DNA of 64,000 nt, from positions 62,001 to 126,000 of the forward strand of contig NZ_BMZD01000004.1 in NCBI RefSeq assembly GCF_014652615.1, read 5' to 3'. The notes beneath the pieces are model-generated. The model was not told the DNA's origin, made no database searches, and was given only the letters and a program-made list of their open reading frames with translations. Within the stretch, counting starts at the first letter, position 1; each line of letters opens with the position of its first letter. This DNA comes from Novosphingobium arvoryzae (lineage in GTDB: Bacteria; Pseudomonadota; Alphaproteobacteria; Sphingomonadales; Sphingomonadaceae). Shown here piece after piece: positions 1 through 8,985 of this stretch. Position numbers and translations under genes: made by a program.

Positions 1-165
1 CAGCCCCGCCGGACTGACCGCGCGCGGTGGCGGGTCGTGGGGGCGGTGTGCTGCCGCGTGGTCCAGCGCGGCGTCGAGCGCCTGCACCTCGCGCGCCGTA
101 AAGCTGCGGCGCAGCATGCGGCGCACGGCATCGAACACGGGTTTGCGATCAATCTGGGGAATCAT
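1..165 (-). CDS. Truncated N-terminus, possible lysozyme (GH24-like)
   Basis: Only the first 55 codons lie in the window and the frame stays open through the left edge. It starts MIPQIDRKPVFDAV and runs to RAVSPAGL. An ATG at 165 is preceded by GGAGG six bases upstream on the minus strand, a strong ribosome binding site. Sphingomonad phage-type lysozymes often have a short helical head of this style before a catalytic domain beginning near S-x-x-G-L. The resemblance is from memory and the catalytic part is not visible, so the function is a guess. It sits downstream of glnA, separated by the glnA terminator. Confidence 0.45.
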   Translation of the reverse strand, partial: MIPQIDRKPVFDAVRRMLRRSFTAREVQALDAALDHAAAHRPHDPPPRAVSPAGL

Positions 166-255
166 GGCGGGCCTCCGCATGCGGGAAAAGGAGGCGATTC
201 AACTAAGCCAGACGGACCCCTGTAGGAAAATGAAATGTCGCGCCGCCGGCATGAC

Positions 256-288
256 AAAAAGGGCGCCCGGATCGCTCCGGACGCCCTT
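256..288 (-). terminator. Rho-independent terminator of glnA
   Basis: On the minus strand, a 10-bp stem (261-270 pairs with 277-286, one G-U pair) closes a 6-base loop. A run of five T residues (256-260 on the plus strand reads A) follows. It lies about 30 bases past the glnA stop. Confidence 0.8.
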
Positions 289-317
289 CCTGATACCCTC
301 TGACCGGGTCGCAGAGA

Positions 318-1727
318 TCAGAGGCTATAGTACATGTCGAACTCGACCGCCGACGGCGTGGTTTCCCAGCGCATCACTTCCGGCCACTTCAGTTCGATAT
401 AGGCTTCGATCTGGTCCTTGGTAAAGACGCCGCCCTGCAGCAGGAAGTCGTGATCGGCTTCCAGGGCTTCCAGCGCTTCGCGCAGGCTGCCGCAGACGGT
501 CGGCACTTCGGCCAGTTCGGCCGGCGGCAGATCGTACAGGTTCTTGTCCATGGCTTCGCCCGGGTGGATCTTGTTCTTGATCCCGTCGAGACCGGCCATC
601 AGCAGCGCGGCATAGCACAGGTAGGGGTTGGCCATCGCGTCGGGGAAGCGGAATTCCACGCGCTTGGCCTTGTCACCCGCACCGTACGGAATGCGGCACG
701 AAGCCGAACGGTTGCGGGCCGAATAGGCCAGCAGCACGGGGGCTTCGTAACCCGGCACCAGGCGCTTGTAGCTGTTGGTGGTCGGGTTGGTGATCGCGTT
801 CAGGGCCTTGGCATGCTTGATCACGCCGCCAATGAAGTAGAGGCACATGTCCGACAGACCGGCATAGCCGTTGCCCGCGAACAGGGGCTTGCCGCCGTCC
901 CAGATCGAGATGTGGGTGTGCATGCCCGAACCGTTGTCGGCCTTGATCGGCTTCGGCATGAAGGTCGCGGTCTTGCCATAGGCATGGGCAACCTGCTGCA
1001 CGACATACTTGTAGACCTGCATGCGGTCAGCGGTCTGCACCAGCGTGCCGAAGGTCAGGCCCAGTTCGTGCTGCGCGCTTGCCACTTCGTGGTGGTGCTT
1101 GTCGCAGGGCAGGCCCATTTCGAGCATGGTCGAGACCATTTCGCCGCGCACGTCGACCAGGCTGTCGACCGGCGCCACCGGGAAGTAGCCACCCTTGGCG
1201 CGCGGACGGTGCGCCATGTTGCCGCCTTCGTACTGCTTGTTCGAGTTGGTCGGCAGTTCGATATCGTCGATGCTGAAGCCGTTGCCGTTGTAGCCGTCGT
1301 AGAAGCGGACGTCGTCGAACACGAAGAATTCGGCTTCCGGACCGACATAGACGGTGTCACCGAAACCGGCCGAGCGGACATAGGCTTCAGCGCGCTTCGC
1401 GGTCGAGCGCGGGTCGCGGGCATAGAGGTCGCCGGTCGAGGGCTCGACGATGTCGCAGCAGATGATCAGCATCGGCGTGGCGCTGAACGGATCGGTGTAG
1501 ACCGCGTCCAGATCGGGCTTCAGGATCATGTCGGATTCGTTGATGGCCTTCCAGCCTTCGATCGACGAACCGTCGAACATCAGGCCGTCTTCCAGCTCAT
1601 CCTCGCCCAGCACCGAGGCGACCATGGTCAGGTGCTGCCACTTGCCCTTGGGATCGGTGAAGCGCAGATCGACCCATTCGATTTCCTCATCCTTGATGCG
1701 CTTGAGGATGTCCTTCGCGTTAGCCAT
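318..1727 (-). CDS. glnA: Type I glutamine synthetase
   Basis: Makes glutamine from glutamate, ammonia and ATP as a cytoplasmic dodecamer. The 469-residue protein starts [15 protein letters not shown] at an ATG preceded by AAGGA, which is the normal length and start for the family. A longer open frame upstream is not needed. Visible signatures are FDGSSIEGW near residue 50, the ATP-binding loop [16 protein letters not shown] in the middle, and NLYDLPPAE near residue 398. The last holds the tyrosine adenylylated by GlnE, so this is the regulated GSI-beta type. It lies 70 bases downstream of glnB on the same strand, the classic glnBA operon, and is followed by a terminator. Confidence 0.98.
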   Translation of the reverse strand: MANAKDILKRIKDEEIEWVDLRFTDPKGKWQHLTMVASVLGEDELEDGLMFDGSSIEGWKAINESDMILKPDLDAVYTDPFSATPMLIICCDIVEPSTGDLYARDPRSTAKRAEAYVRSAGFGDTVYVGPEAEFFVFDDVRFYDGYNGNGFSIDDIELPTNSNKQYEGGNMAHRPRAKGGYFPVAPVDSLVDVRGEMVSTMLEMGLPCDKHHHEVASAQHELGLTFGTLVQTADRMQVYKYVVQQVAHAYGKTATFMPKPIKADNGSGMHTHISIWDGGKPLFAGNGYAGLSDMCLYFIGGVIKHAKALNAITNPTTNSYKRLVPGYEAPVLLAYSARNRSASCRIPYGAGDKAKRVEFRFPDAMANPYLCYAALLMAGLDGIKNKIHPGEAMDKNLYDLPPAELAEVPTVCGSLREALEALEADHDFLLQGGVFTKDQIEAYIELKWPEVMRWETTPSAVEFDMYYSL

Positions 1728-1797
1728 TTGTCGTCCTTCTGGATGCCCCGCCCGGCAATGGTCGGGGCGGATGATTGAACTGGAGTGGTGTGGGTAA

Positions 1798-2157
<360 letters not shown>

Positions 2158-2212
2158 CTACGCCGGATCCGCTCTCGCGGCCCGACTGTCCGAATGCCAC
2201 TCCAACCCCGGA

Positions 2213-2228
2213 ATCAAGAATCGTGCCA
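2213..2228 (-). promoter_or_regulatory. Possible sigma-54 (-24/-12) promoter of glnBA
   Basis: On the minus strand the sequence reads TGGCAC-GATTC-TTGAT, against the sigma-54 consensus TGGCAC-N5-TTGCW. The -24 element is perfect. The -12 element has GA in place of GC, which is a real weakness. Distance to the glnB start is about 77 bases. A weak NtrC-like half-palindrome (TGCA...GGTGC, 2282-2296) lies upstream, but its arms are one base closer than the consensus. Confidence 0.35.
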
Positions 2229-2347
2229 GTGGCGATGACCAGGCTCTAGGCGATCCACAACCCACGGAAAAGAGCGGAATTTGCAATATCCGGTGCGAAA
2301 CGGGGCAGAGGGTGACAAGATTTGTGCGCAAACAGACCGCAAGGAAC

Positions 2348-2384
2348 GCCTAAATTTTCAGCACGGCATGCCTAAAATTTAGGC
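2348..2384. repeat. Paired GCCTAAA-type palindromic motifs
   Basis: A perfect odd palindrome gcctaaa-a-tttaggc occupies 2370-2384. A second partial copy, gcctaaatttt, starts at 2348, 22 bases away. This AT-rich pair sits between the argC stop and the glnB promoter region in very GC-rich surroundings. It could be an operator or part of an argC terminator hairpin; no T-run follows in the right place, so operator is slightly preferred. Confidence 0.4.
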
Positions 2385-2395
2385 GTGCACGCGTT

Positions 2396-3319
2396 CTAGA
2401 GGGACAGGCCCGCCGTTTCGGGCAAGCCCGCCATTAGGTTCAGGCTCTGCACGGCCGCGCCGCTGGCACCCTTGCCGAGGTTGTCCAGCTTGGCCACCAG
2501 CCGCGCCTGCGAACCGTCTGCCGCACCGAACACCCACAGGTCCAGCCGGTCGCTCGGCTGCATCGAGCAGCGCAGCAGCAGCTCGTCACGCGGCTCGTCA
2601 TGCACGGTCACCAGTGCGCTGCCGGTGTAGAATTCCACCAGGGCCAGCCGCAGCACTTCGGGCGAACCGGTCATCGGCATCGCGGCCAGCGGCACCGGCA
2701 CTTCGACCAGCATGCCCCGGTGCGCGGGGATCACGGCCGGGGCAAACAGAGGGGCGTGGGTCAGGCCGGCATAGCGCTGCATTTCGGCCAGGTGCTTGTG
2801 CCCCAGGCCCAGTCCATAGGCGCGGAACGCGATGTCGCCATCATCCTCGAACCGCTGGATCAGCGCCTTGCCGCCGCCGGAATAGCCCGACACGGCATTG
2901 ACGGTATAGGGCCAGTCGGCTGGCAGCAGTCCGGCGCGCACCAGCGGCGCGACCAGCGCGAGGAAGCCGGTGGGATAGCAGCCCGGATTGGACACCCGCG
3001 TGGCGGCGGCAATCGCATCGCGCCCCACCAGTTCGGGGAAGCCATAGGTCCAGCCATCGGCCACGCGGTGCGCGGTCGATGCATCGACGATGCGGACCTT
3101 GCTGCCTTCGGCCATGGCCACCGCTTCGCGCGCGGCATCGTCGGGCAGGCACAGCACCGCGAAATCGGCCGCGTGGTAGGCATCGCGGCGCGCATCCGCG
3201 CTCTTGCGCTGCTGCTCGTCCAGAATGATCAGTTCGAATTCGCTGCGCGGGCTGAGCCGTTCGACGATCTCTAGGCCCGTGGTGCCCGCCGCGCCGTCGA
3301 TGAAGACCGAATGGGTCAT
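2396..3319 (-). CDS. argC: N-acetyl-gamma-glutamyl-phosphate reductase (short type)
   Basis: Third step of arginine synthesis: NADPH-dependent reduction of N-acetylglutamyl phosphate. The 307-residue length matches the short (type 2) ArgC class. The N-terminus VFIDGAAGTTG is the nucleotide-binding turn, and Cys114 in SNPGCYPTG is the catalytic residue. The conserved GHKHLAEM and IPAHRG segments follow. Its ATG at 3319 overlaps the stop of the SH3 gene (ATGA), so translation is probably coupled. argH is nearby at 4879 on the other strand. Confidence 0.95.
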   Translation of the reverse strand: MTHSVFIDGAAGTTGLEIVERLSPRSEFELIILDEQQRKSADARRDAYHAADFAVLCLPDDAAREAVAMAEGSKVRIVDASTAHRVADGWTYGFPELVGRDAIAAATRVSNPGCYPTGFLALVAPLVRAGLLPADWPYTVNAVSGYSGGGKALIQRFEDDGDIAFRAYGLGLGHKHLAEMQRYAGLTHAPLFAPAVIPAHRGMLVEVPVPLAAMPMTGSPEVLRLALVEFYTGSALVTVHDEPRDELLLRCSMQPSDRLDLWVFGAADGSQARLVAKLDNLGKGASGAAVQSLNLMAGLPETAGLSL

Positions 3320-3720
3320 GCCGCTTCCAGCACGTCCAGCGGGAGGTAGCCGACGAAGCCATCTTCGCCGACCTGACCCCAGGCCCAGCCGCCCGCCATG
3401 TCGAGCACGTTGAACACGGTGCCGCCCGGCAACCGGTCGCGCACATCGGCATCGGTGCGGTTGGCCGCAAGCAGGTCTGCTCCGGCCGCGCTCACCCGGT
3501 GTTCCATCGGCACGGCATAATGCGGGACGAACACCTTTCCCGCCAGGCGGATGTGCGCCAGATCCCCGCGCACGGGCCAATGGGCCGCGTCGAGCGGCAG
3601 GCTTGGCCCGGCAAGATGAAGCTGCCCATCGGGAATTGCGCTGGTCGTCAACTCGATCTGTCCCCAGTTCCGGAAAAGCGGGCGCTTAGCCCCGCTTGGC
3701 CCGGCTATCAAGTCGTCCAT
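3316..3720 (-). CDS. SH3-like domain protein, NlpC/P60 N-terminal part only
   Basis: 134 residues. The middle segment HWPVRGDLAHIRLAGKVFVP and the end GGWAWGQVGEDGFVGYLPLD resemble the bacterial SH3-like region that, in sphingomonad C40 (NlpC/P60) peptidases, precedes the catalytic Cys-His domain. No catalytic domain follows: the frame stops four bases into argC. It could be a free-standing wall-binding domain or the remnant of a peptidase. There is no obvious signal peptide. It lies in a minus-strand run between a membrane protein gene and argC. Confidence 0.7.
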   Translation of the reverse strand: MDDLIAGPSGAKRPLFRNWGQIELTTSAIPDGQLHLAGPSLPLDAAHWPVRGDLAHIRLAGKVFVPHYAVPMEHRVSAAGADLLAANRTDADVRDRLPGGTVFNVLDMAGGWAWGQVGEDGFVGYLPLDVLEAA

Positions 3721-3729
3721 TGACCGCGA

Positions 3730-4266
3730 TCAGGCGGCCGATTGGCGAAACAGCTTGCCCGCGCCCAGCCACAACAGGACGTAGAACAGCGTGAACACCG
3801 GAGTGAAGCCGATCCCGGTCACCGCCAGGCCAAGGCCCAGCAAGGCCTGCGCCGCCGCCAGCATCGTCATGACCCGGGCCATGCCCGCGGCTTCGAACCG
3901 CACTGCCAGTGCGCCGAACGCCCCCATGGCCAGCAGCGCGAAGAACAGCAGGTTCACCGGGTTGCCCTCGTTACCGATGATGCCAACGGCCAGATTGGCC
4001 ATGACCATCAGGAACGCTCCGCCAATCGCAAGGCAGGCGGCAACGCGGTAGGCGGCGTTGGCGGCGCCCAGCCGCAGCACCACTTCAAACCCGGCGCATC
4101 CGGCCAGCAGCATGGCCGCGAACACCCCGAAGTCGAACGCGTCCCAGTTCATTCCGGTCACGGTCAGCTGGGCAATGACCGGCACCAGCATGACCAAGGC
4201 AGCCAGACTCCAGATCGCCAGCCGCCATTTCGCGGTGGTGGTGGGCAGGGGGGAGGTCAGCGGCAT
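3730..4266 (-). CDS. Small integral membrane protein of unknown function
   Basis: 178 residues with about five hydrophobic helices (near residues 18-36, 47-65, 73-96, 103-121 and 130-172). I do not recognise the family. A good ribosome binding site (AAAGGA) precedes the ATG. It lies between a tlpA-like gene upstream and the SH3 gene nine bases downstream, suggesting cotranscription. Confidence 0.75.
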   Translation of the reverse strand: MPLTSPLPTTTAKWRLAIWSLAALVMLVPVIAQLTVTGMNWDAFDFGVFAAMLLAGCAGFEVVLRLGAANAAYRVAACLAIGGAFLMVMANLAVGIIGNEGNPVNLLFFALLAMGAFGALAVRFEAAGMARVMTMLAAAQALLGLGLAVTGIGFTPVFTLFYVLLWLGAGKLFRQSAA

Positions 4267-4319
4267 GGCTCATCCTTTGGAGCGAAAGCGGGAAACGGCC
4301 TATTGTGGCGCAGTTCGGA

Positions 4320-4913
4320 TCAGTTGGAAACTGTCTCCGCCAGCATCCTGGCGGTTTCGGCATTGGCCCAGTCATGCCCGCCGACAAACCGCCACACCTC
4401 GCGCCCCTCGGCGTCGTAATAGATCGTGGTCGGCAGAGTCTGCACTTCGTAGTGCATCGCCAGGGCGTTGTCGGGGTCGAGCCACGGCTCGAGGTTCTTG
4501 ACGCCGCGCTGCGCCAGGAATTCGCCCACGCGCTCCGGCTGGCCCAGATCCTGGCTGATGGTCAGCACTTTCAATTCGCCCGCGCGGTCCGCCGCAAGCT
4601 TGTCCAGCGTCGGCAGCTCCGCCACGCAGGGTGCGCACCAGGTGGCCCACAGGTTGATCAGCACCGGCTTGCCCTTCAGGCTGGCCAGCGTCAGGCTTTT
4701 GCCCGCCGGGTCCTTGAAGGTGAAGTCTGGTAGCTGGCTGCCCCGCTTGGACCGGTCGATGGTGCCGTGCAGTTCCTTTGACGCTGCGTCCGCGGCGGTT
4801 GATGCTTGCGGTTGCGCCTTGTCCCCGCTTTCCCTATCGCACCCGGCGATCAGGACAGTGCAGCCGAGGACAAGGGCTTTGAACGAGCGGGACGACAGCA
4901 AGAGCGGCTCCAA
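4320..4913 (-). CDS. TlpA-family thiol-disulfide oxidoreductase lipoprotein
   Basis: Periplasm-facing thioredoxin-fold reductase. A hydrophobic head ends in the lipobox LIAGC (Cys25), then comes a low-complexity linker and a thioredoxin domain with TWCAPC (Cys93, Cys96). The cis-proline region TLPTT lies near residue 160. Such proteins keep cytochrome c apocysteines or other envelope thiols reduced. No ATG is available, and the TTG at 4913 is the best start. This makes the 5' end face, or overlap, the start of argH on the other strand. Confidence 0.88.
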   Translation of the reverse strand: MEPLLLSSRSFKALVLGCTVLIAGCDRESGDKAQPQASTAADAASKELHGTIDRSKRGSQLPDFTFKDPAGKSLTLASLKGKPVLINLWATWCAPCVAELPTLDKLAADRAGELKVLTISQDLGQPERVGEFLAQRGVKNLEPWLDPDNALAMHYEVQTLPTTIYYDAEGREVWRFVGGHDWANAETARMLAETVSN

Positions 4914-6291
4914 TCAGATGTGGGGCGGGCGGTTCGCCGAAGGGCCTTCCGCAATCATGCGGGAGATAAATGCCTCCATCCCGTTCGACAAGGCGCTGTG
5001 GCGACAGGACATCACCGCATCGAAAGCCCATGTCGCCATGCTGGGCGCGCAGGGAATCGTTTCGGCCGAGGATGCCGCCACGATCACCACCGGACTGGAC
5101 CGGGTCGCCGCCGAGTATGAGGCGCACGGGGTTCCCGAAAACTGGGACCTTGAAGACATTCACATGACCACCGAGAGCCGGCTGGCCGAACTGATCGGCC
5201 CGGTCGCGGGGCGCCTGCACACCGCGCGCAGCCGCAACGATCAGGTGGCAACCGATTTCCGCCTGTGGGTGCGCGAGGCGATGGAGCAGGCCGACGCAGG
5301 GCTGCACGCGCTGCAAGTCGCGCTAGTCACCCGCGCGGACGAACATGCGGATAGCATCATGCCCGGTTTTACCCACCTGCAGACCGCGCAGCCGGTTACG
5401 CTGGGGCATCACCTGATGGCCTATTACGAGATGGCCGCGCGCGACCGGTCGCGCTTTGCCGATGCGCGCGCGCGGATGAACCAGTCGCCGCTGGGGGCGG
5501 CGGCGCTGGCGGGCACCGGCTTCCCGATTGATCGCCATGCCACGGCCGCCGCGCTGGGGTTTGACGCGCCGACGCGCAACAGCCTCGATTCCGTATCGGA
5601 CCGCGATTTCGCACTCGATTACCTGATGGCCGCGGCCCAGACCGCGCTGCACCTGTCGCGGCTGGCGGAGGAATTCATCATCTGGGCCAGCCAACCGTTC
5701 GGCTTTGTGCGTCTGCCGGACAGCCTCTCCACCGGCAGCTCGATCATGCCGCAGAAGAAGAACCCCGACGCGGCGGAACTGGTGCGCGGTCATGCCGGGC
5801 GGATTGTGGGGTGCCTGACCAGCCTGATGATCACCATGAAGGGCCTGCCACTGGCCTATTCGAAGGACATGCAGGACGACAAGCCGCCGGTGTTCGAAGC
5901 CGCCGGGCTGCTGACACTGTGTATCGCCGCCATGACCGGGATGGTCGAAGCCACGACATTCCGCACCGACCGGATGCGCGCCGCGGCGGAGCTCGGCTAT
6001 GCCACCGCCACCGATCTGGCCGACTGGCTGGTGCGGCAGGCGGGCATCCCCTTCCGCGAGGCGCACCACATCACCGGCAGCGCGGTGAAGCTGGCGGAAA
6101 GCCGGGGCATCGCGCTGGACCAGTTGCCGCTGGCCGACTTGCAGGCCATCGACGCGCGGGTGGATGAGCGGGTCTATGCCGCGCTCTCGGTCGAGGCGTC
6201 GGTCGCCGCGCGCGCTAGTTATGGCGGAACCGCGCCGGAACAGGTAAAGGCCCGCGTGGCCGAAGCGCGCGTGGCGCTGGGCCTGGAGTGA
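4879..6291 (+). CDS. argH: Argininosuccinate lyase
   Basis: Splits argininosuccinate into arginine and fumarate in the last arginine step. The hallmark near the middle is [19 protein letters not shown], the fumarase/aspartase-superfamily signature with the catalytic serine loop. [15 protein letters not shown] and [12 protein letters not shown] are also present. I chose the TTG at 4879 because GAGG lies nine bases upstream and because SNQMWGGRF, normally internal, is in frame. The ATG at 4918 (MWGGRF) is the alternative. The stop overlaps the region of the next gene, lptM-like. Confidence 0.95.
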   Translation: MNERDDSKSGSNQMWGGRFAEGPSAIMREINASIPFDKALWRQDITASKAHVAMLGAQGIVSAEDAATITTGLDRVAAEYEAHGVPENWDLEDIHMTTESRLAELIGPVAGRLHTARSRNDQVATDFRLWVREAMEQADAGLHALQVALVTRADEHADSIMPGFTHLQTAQPVTLGHHLMAYYEMAARDRSRFADARARMNQSPLGAAALAGTGFPIDRHATAAALGFDAPTRNSLDSVSDRDFALDYLMAAAQTALHLSRLAEEFIIWASQPFGFVRLPDSLSTGSSIMPQKKNPDAAELVRGHAGRIVGCLTSLMITMKGLPLAYSKDMQDDKPPVFEAAGLLTLCIAAMTGMVEATTFRTDRMRAAAELGYATATDLADWLVRQAGIPFREAHHITGSAVKLAESRGIALDQLPLADLQAIDARVDERVYAALSVEASVAARASYGGTAPEQVKARVAEARVALGLE

Positions 6292-6296
6292 CCGTG

Positions 6297-6551
6297 ATGC
6301 GCCGCCTGCTCTTCCCTGTTGCGGTTCTGGCCCCGGCCCTGATGCTGGCCGCCTGCGGCCAGCGGGCCGACCTGAAACCGCAGGCTGGCGAATCGCTCCC
6401 GCCCGCTCCCTATGGCCGCGACGTGCAGCCCAAGGCCGAGGCCTTGCTGAAAACCACGCCCCAGTCAGCGCCGGAACGCAGCGTGGAACTGCGAAAAAGC
6501 TCGCAGCCGCGCACCGACGATCCGTTTGACCTGCCCCCTTCCGAAGACTGA
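6297..6551 (+). CDS. Small lipoprotein, LptM (YifL)-like
   Basis: 84 residues with a signal peptide ending in LAAC (Cys20), then GQRADLKP and a proline-rich, charged tail. Short lipoproteins of this form, encoded beside lysA or dapF, belong to the LptM/YifL group that helps LptD mature in the outer membrane. The assignment rests on motif and neighbourhood. I chose the ATG at 6297 because GGAG lies eight bases upstream; GTG codons at 6288 and 6294 are possible. It lies between argH and lysA, nine bases before the latter. Confidence 0.75.
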   Translation: MRRLLFPVAVLAPALMLAACGQRADLKPQAGESLPPAPYGRDVQPKAEALLKTTPQSAPERSVELRKSSQPRTDDPFDLPPSED

Positions 6552-6560
6552 GAATTACCC

Positions 6561-7823
6561 ATGGACCATTTCGAACTTCGTGGCGGCGTGCTTTACGCCG
6601 AGGACGTCCCCTTGACCGCCATTGCCGAGGCGGTTGGCACTCCCGTCTATGTCTATTCGCGCGCCACGCTGGCCCGCCATGCGCGCGTGTTCCGCGAGGC
6701 GCTGTCCATCCTGCCCCGGTTCGAGGTGGCCTATGCGATCAAGGCCAACCCCAACCTGTCGGTGATCAAGGTCGTCGCGGCCGAAGGGTTTGGCGCGGAC
6801 GTGGTGTCGCAGGGCGAGATGGAACGGGCGCTGGCCGCTGGGGTTCCGGCATCGGGCGTGGTCTTTTCGGGCGTGGGCAAGAGCGCGGTAGAGATGATCG
6901 CCGCGCTGGAAGCCGGGATTGGCCAGTTCAACCTGGAAAGCGAGGAAGAAGGCGTCGAGCTGGCCGCACTGGCCGCCGCGCGCGGCAAGGTTGCGACGTG
7001 CGCGCTGCGGGTGAACCCGGATGTCGATGCCGGCACGCACGGCAAGATCTCGACCGGCAAGGCCGAAAACAAGTTCGGGGTGCCTTATGACCGCGCTGGC
7101 GGCATCTATGCGCGTCTGTCTGCCCTGCCGGGGATGAACCTGCGCGGGCTGGCCGTGCATATCGGCAGCCAGTTGCAGAGCCTCGACCCGCTTGCAGCGG
7201 CCTTCGCCAAGATGGGCGACCTGATGCGCGCGATCCGCGCCGAGGGCCACAGCGTGACCCACATGGACCTGGGCGGCGGCGTGGGCGTGACCTACAAGGC
7301 GGGCGACGTCTATCCCGATCCGCAGGACTATGCCGCGATGGTCGCCCGCGTCACCGCGGACTGGGACGTAACGCTGATGTTCGAACCGGGCCGGGTCATC
7401 ACCGGCAACACCGGGGTGCTGCTGACCGAGGTGATCCGGGTGAAGCAGGGCGTGGTCGCACCGTTCGTGGTCGTCGATGCGGCAATGAACGATCTGGCCC
7501 GTCCGGCGATGTATGACGCATGGCACGATTTCGTGGCGGTCAGGCCCAATGGCCGCACGATGACCGCCAATATCGTCGGTCCGATCTGCGAGAGTTCCGA
7601 CACCTTTGCGATGGGCCGGGTGATCGACGAAGTGGCGCAGGGCGATCTTGCCGTGTTCCGCACTGCCGGTGCTTACGGCGCGACGATGGCCAGCACGTAC
7701 AACAGCCGCGCGCTGGTGCCCGAAGTCATGGTCGATGGTGACAAGTGGGCCGTGGTGGCCGACCGCATCCAGCCTGCCACGATCCTGGCGGCGGAGCGGG
7801 TGCCCGACTTCCTGAAGGACTGA
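6561..7823 (+). CDS. lysA: Diaminopimelate decarboxylase
   Basis: PLP enzyme that makes L-lysine from meso-diaminopimelate. At 420 residues it has the usual family length. Lys61 in YAIKANPN forms the Schiff base. HIGSQ, DLGGGVGV, EPGR and the active-site cysteine in GPICESSD are all visible in the expected order. It follows the lptM-like gene by nine bases and precedes the siroheme synthase gene by six, suggesting one operon with argH. Confidence 0.97.
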   Translation: MDHFELRGGVLYAEDVPLTAIAEAVGTPVYVYSRATLARHARVFREALSILPRFEVAYAIKANPNLSVIKVVAAEGFGADVVSQGEMERALAAGVPASGVVFSGVGKSAVEMIAALEAGIGQFNLESEEEGVELAALAAARGKVATCALRVNPDVDAGTHGKISTGKAENKFGVPYDRAGGIYARLSALPGMNLRGLAVHIGSQLQSLDPLAAAFAKMGDLMRAIRAEGHSVTHMDLGGGVGVTYKAGDVYPDPQDYAAMVARVTADWDVTLMFEPGRVITGNTGVLLTEVIRVKQGVVAPFVVVDAAMNDLARPAMYDAWHDFVAVRPNGRTMTANIVGPICESSDTFAMGRVIDEVAQGDLAVFRTAGAYGATMASTYNSRALVPEVMVDGDKWAVVADRIQPATILAAERVPDFLKD

Positions 7824-7829
7824 GACGCG

Positions 7830-8597
7830 ATGCACAGCCTGCCGCTGCTTCATCGCCTGAACGGCCAGCCGGTGATCGTGCTGGGCGAAGGCGAGGCGGC
7901 AACGGCCAAGGCACGGCTGCTGGAACGGGCTGGCGCGCGGATCGTGGGAGAGGATAACCCACACGCGCGGCTGGCCTTCGTGGCGCTGGACGATCCCGAT
8001 GCGGTGGTCGCGCGGCTCAAGGCGCGCGGCCTGCTGGTCAATGCGGTCGACCGTCCGGACTTGTGCGATTTTACCGTGCCCAGCCTGCTGGAACGCGGGC
8101 CGGTGCTGGTGGCGGTGGGCACGGGCGGGGCGTCCGCCGGCCTTGCCAAGGCGCTGCGGCTGCGGCTGGAAACGCTGTTGCCGGCATCGCTGGGCGAACT
8201 TGCCAACGGCCTGGCGACAGGGCGTGCCAGGCTGCGCGCGCGCTGGCCGGATGCGGGGCAACGTCGGCGTGCGCTGGATGCCGCATTGGCGGAAGGGGGC
8301 GCGCTGGATCCCTTGGCGGCAGGCAGTGCTGCGGCGCTGGAGGCATGGCTGGACGGCGCGCAACCGGGTGAGGGCGGGGTGCGGGAATTCACTGTCCGCT
8401 CGGACGATCCCGATGACCTGACGTTGCGTCAGGCCCGCTGGCTGGGCAGCGCAGATGTGGTCGCGCATGAACCCGGGACAGCGGAGGCGATCCTGATCCG
8501 CGCGCGCGCCGATGCCGTGCGGGTGGAACTGCCCCCTGGCGCGGCAGCGCCGGATGGGTCCGGTCTGACCGTGGTTATTCGCCGTCAATCGGGCTGA
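7830..8597 (+). CDS. Siroheme synthase N-terminal type (precorrin-2 dehydrogenase) with degenerate tail
   Basis: 255 residues. The first 110 or so form a Rossmann domain starting VIVLGEGEAATAKARLLERA, as in Met8/CysG-N, which oxidises precorrin-2 and inserts iron. NAVDRPDLCDFTVPS is the catalytic segment with the conserved Asp. Residues from about 198 (DDPDDLTLRQARWLGSADVV) look like a fragment of the CysG C-terminal methyltransferase, without its SAM-binding remainder. A separate SUMT would therefore be required. The 3' end overlaps the convergent thioesterase gene by 23 bases. Confidence 0.85.
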   Translation: MHSLPLLHRLNGQPVIVLGEGEAATAKARLLERAGARIVGEDNPHARLAFVALDDPDAVVARLKARGLLVNAVDRPDLCDFTVPSLLERGPVLVAVGTGGASAGLAKALRLRLETLLPASLGELANGLATGRARLRARWPDAGQRRRALDAALAEGGALDPLAAGSAAALEAWLDGAQPGEGGVREFTVRSDDPDDLTLRQARWLGSADVVAHEPGTAEAILIRARADAVRVELPPGAAAPDGSGLTVVIRRQSG

Positions 8598-8985
8598 GCA
8601 GGATCTTCATCTGCGCCAGCGCGATCGGCCTCTTGCGGTCGTCCTGCCAGGCTTCGGCATTGACCAGCGCCACGCGCCGGCCCGCGCGGGTGACGTTGCC
8701 CAGCGCATAAGTGACCTGCTGGGTCCCGCCGCGCATGAATTCGACCTGCACGTTGACGGGCTTCAGCCGCATATTTTCGCCGCGCCGCTCCATTTCGGCG
8801 CGCAGGGCGGCCACGGCGGCCATTTCCATCAGCCCGCTCATCGCGCCGCCATGGAGAAAGCCGGGGCGGCCCATCATCCGGTCGGTGAAGTCCACCGCCA
8901 GCACGGGCATGCCATCTTCCTCGCGGTCGATGTGGATGCCCAGCGCGGTGGCATAGGGCGGCAGGGTCGATCCGATCGTGCTCAC
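8575..8985 (-). CDS. PaaI-type hotdog thioesterase (second of pair)
   Basis: 136 residues starting at a GTG whose bases overlap the stop of the upstream thioesterase gene (GTGA). The hotdog helix motif GFLHGGAMSGLMEMA, with the HGG turn, marks a PaaI/YbgC-like acyl-CoA thioesterase. Substrate cannot be told. Two adjacent paralogues suggest a heteromer or a duplicated function. Its 3' end overlaps the siroheme synthase gene by 23 bases on the opposite strand. Confidence 0.88.
   Translation of the reverse strand: MSTIGSTLPPYATALGIHIDREEDGMPVLAVDFTDRMMGRPGFLHGGAMSGLMEMAAVAALRAEMERRGENMRLKPVNVQVEFMRGGTQQVTYALGNVTRAGRRVALVNAEAWQDDRKRPIALAQMKILLSPIDGE

Noticed and set aside
2282-2296. An NtrC binding site
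   Set aside because: The arms TGCA and GGTGC are one base closer than the 17-base consensus, so it is mentioned only as weak support and not listed as a feature.
6555-8588. A 677-codon frame opposite lysA and the siroheme gene
   Set aside because: No recognisable motif, and it lies fully over two well-supported genes.
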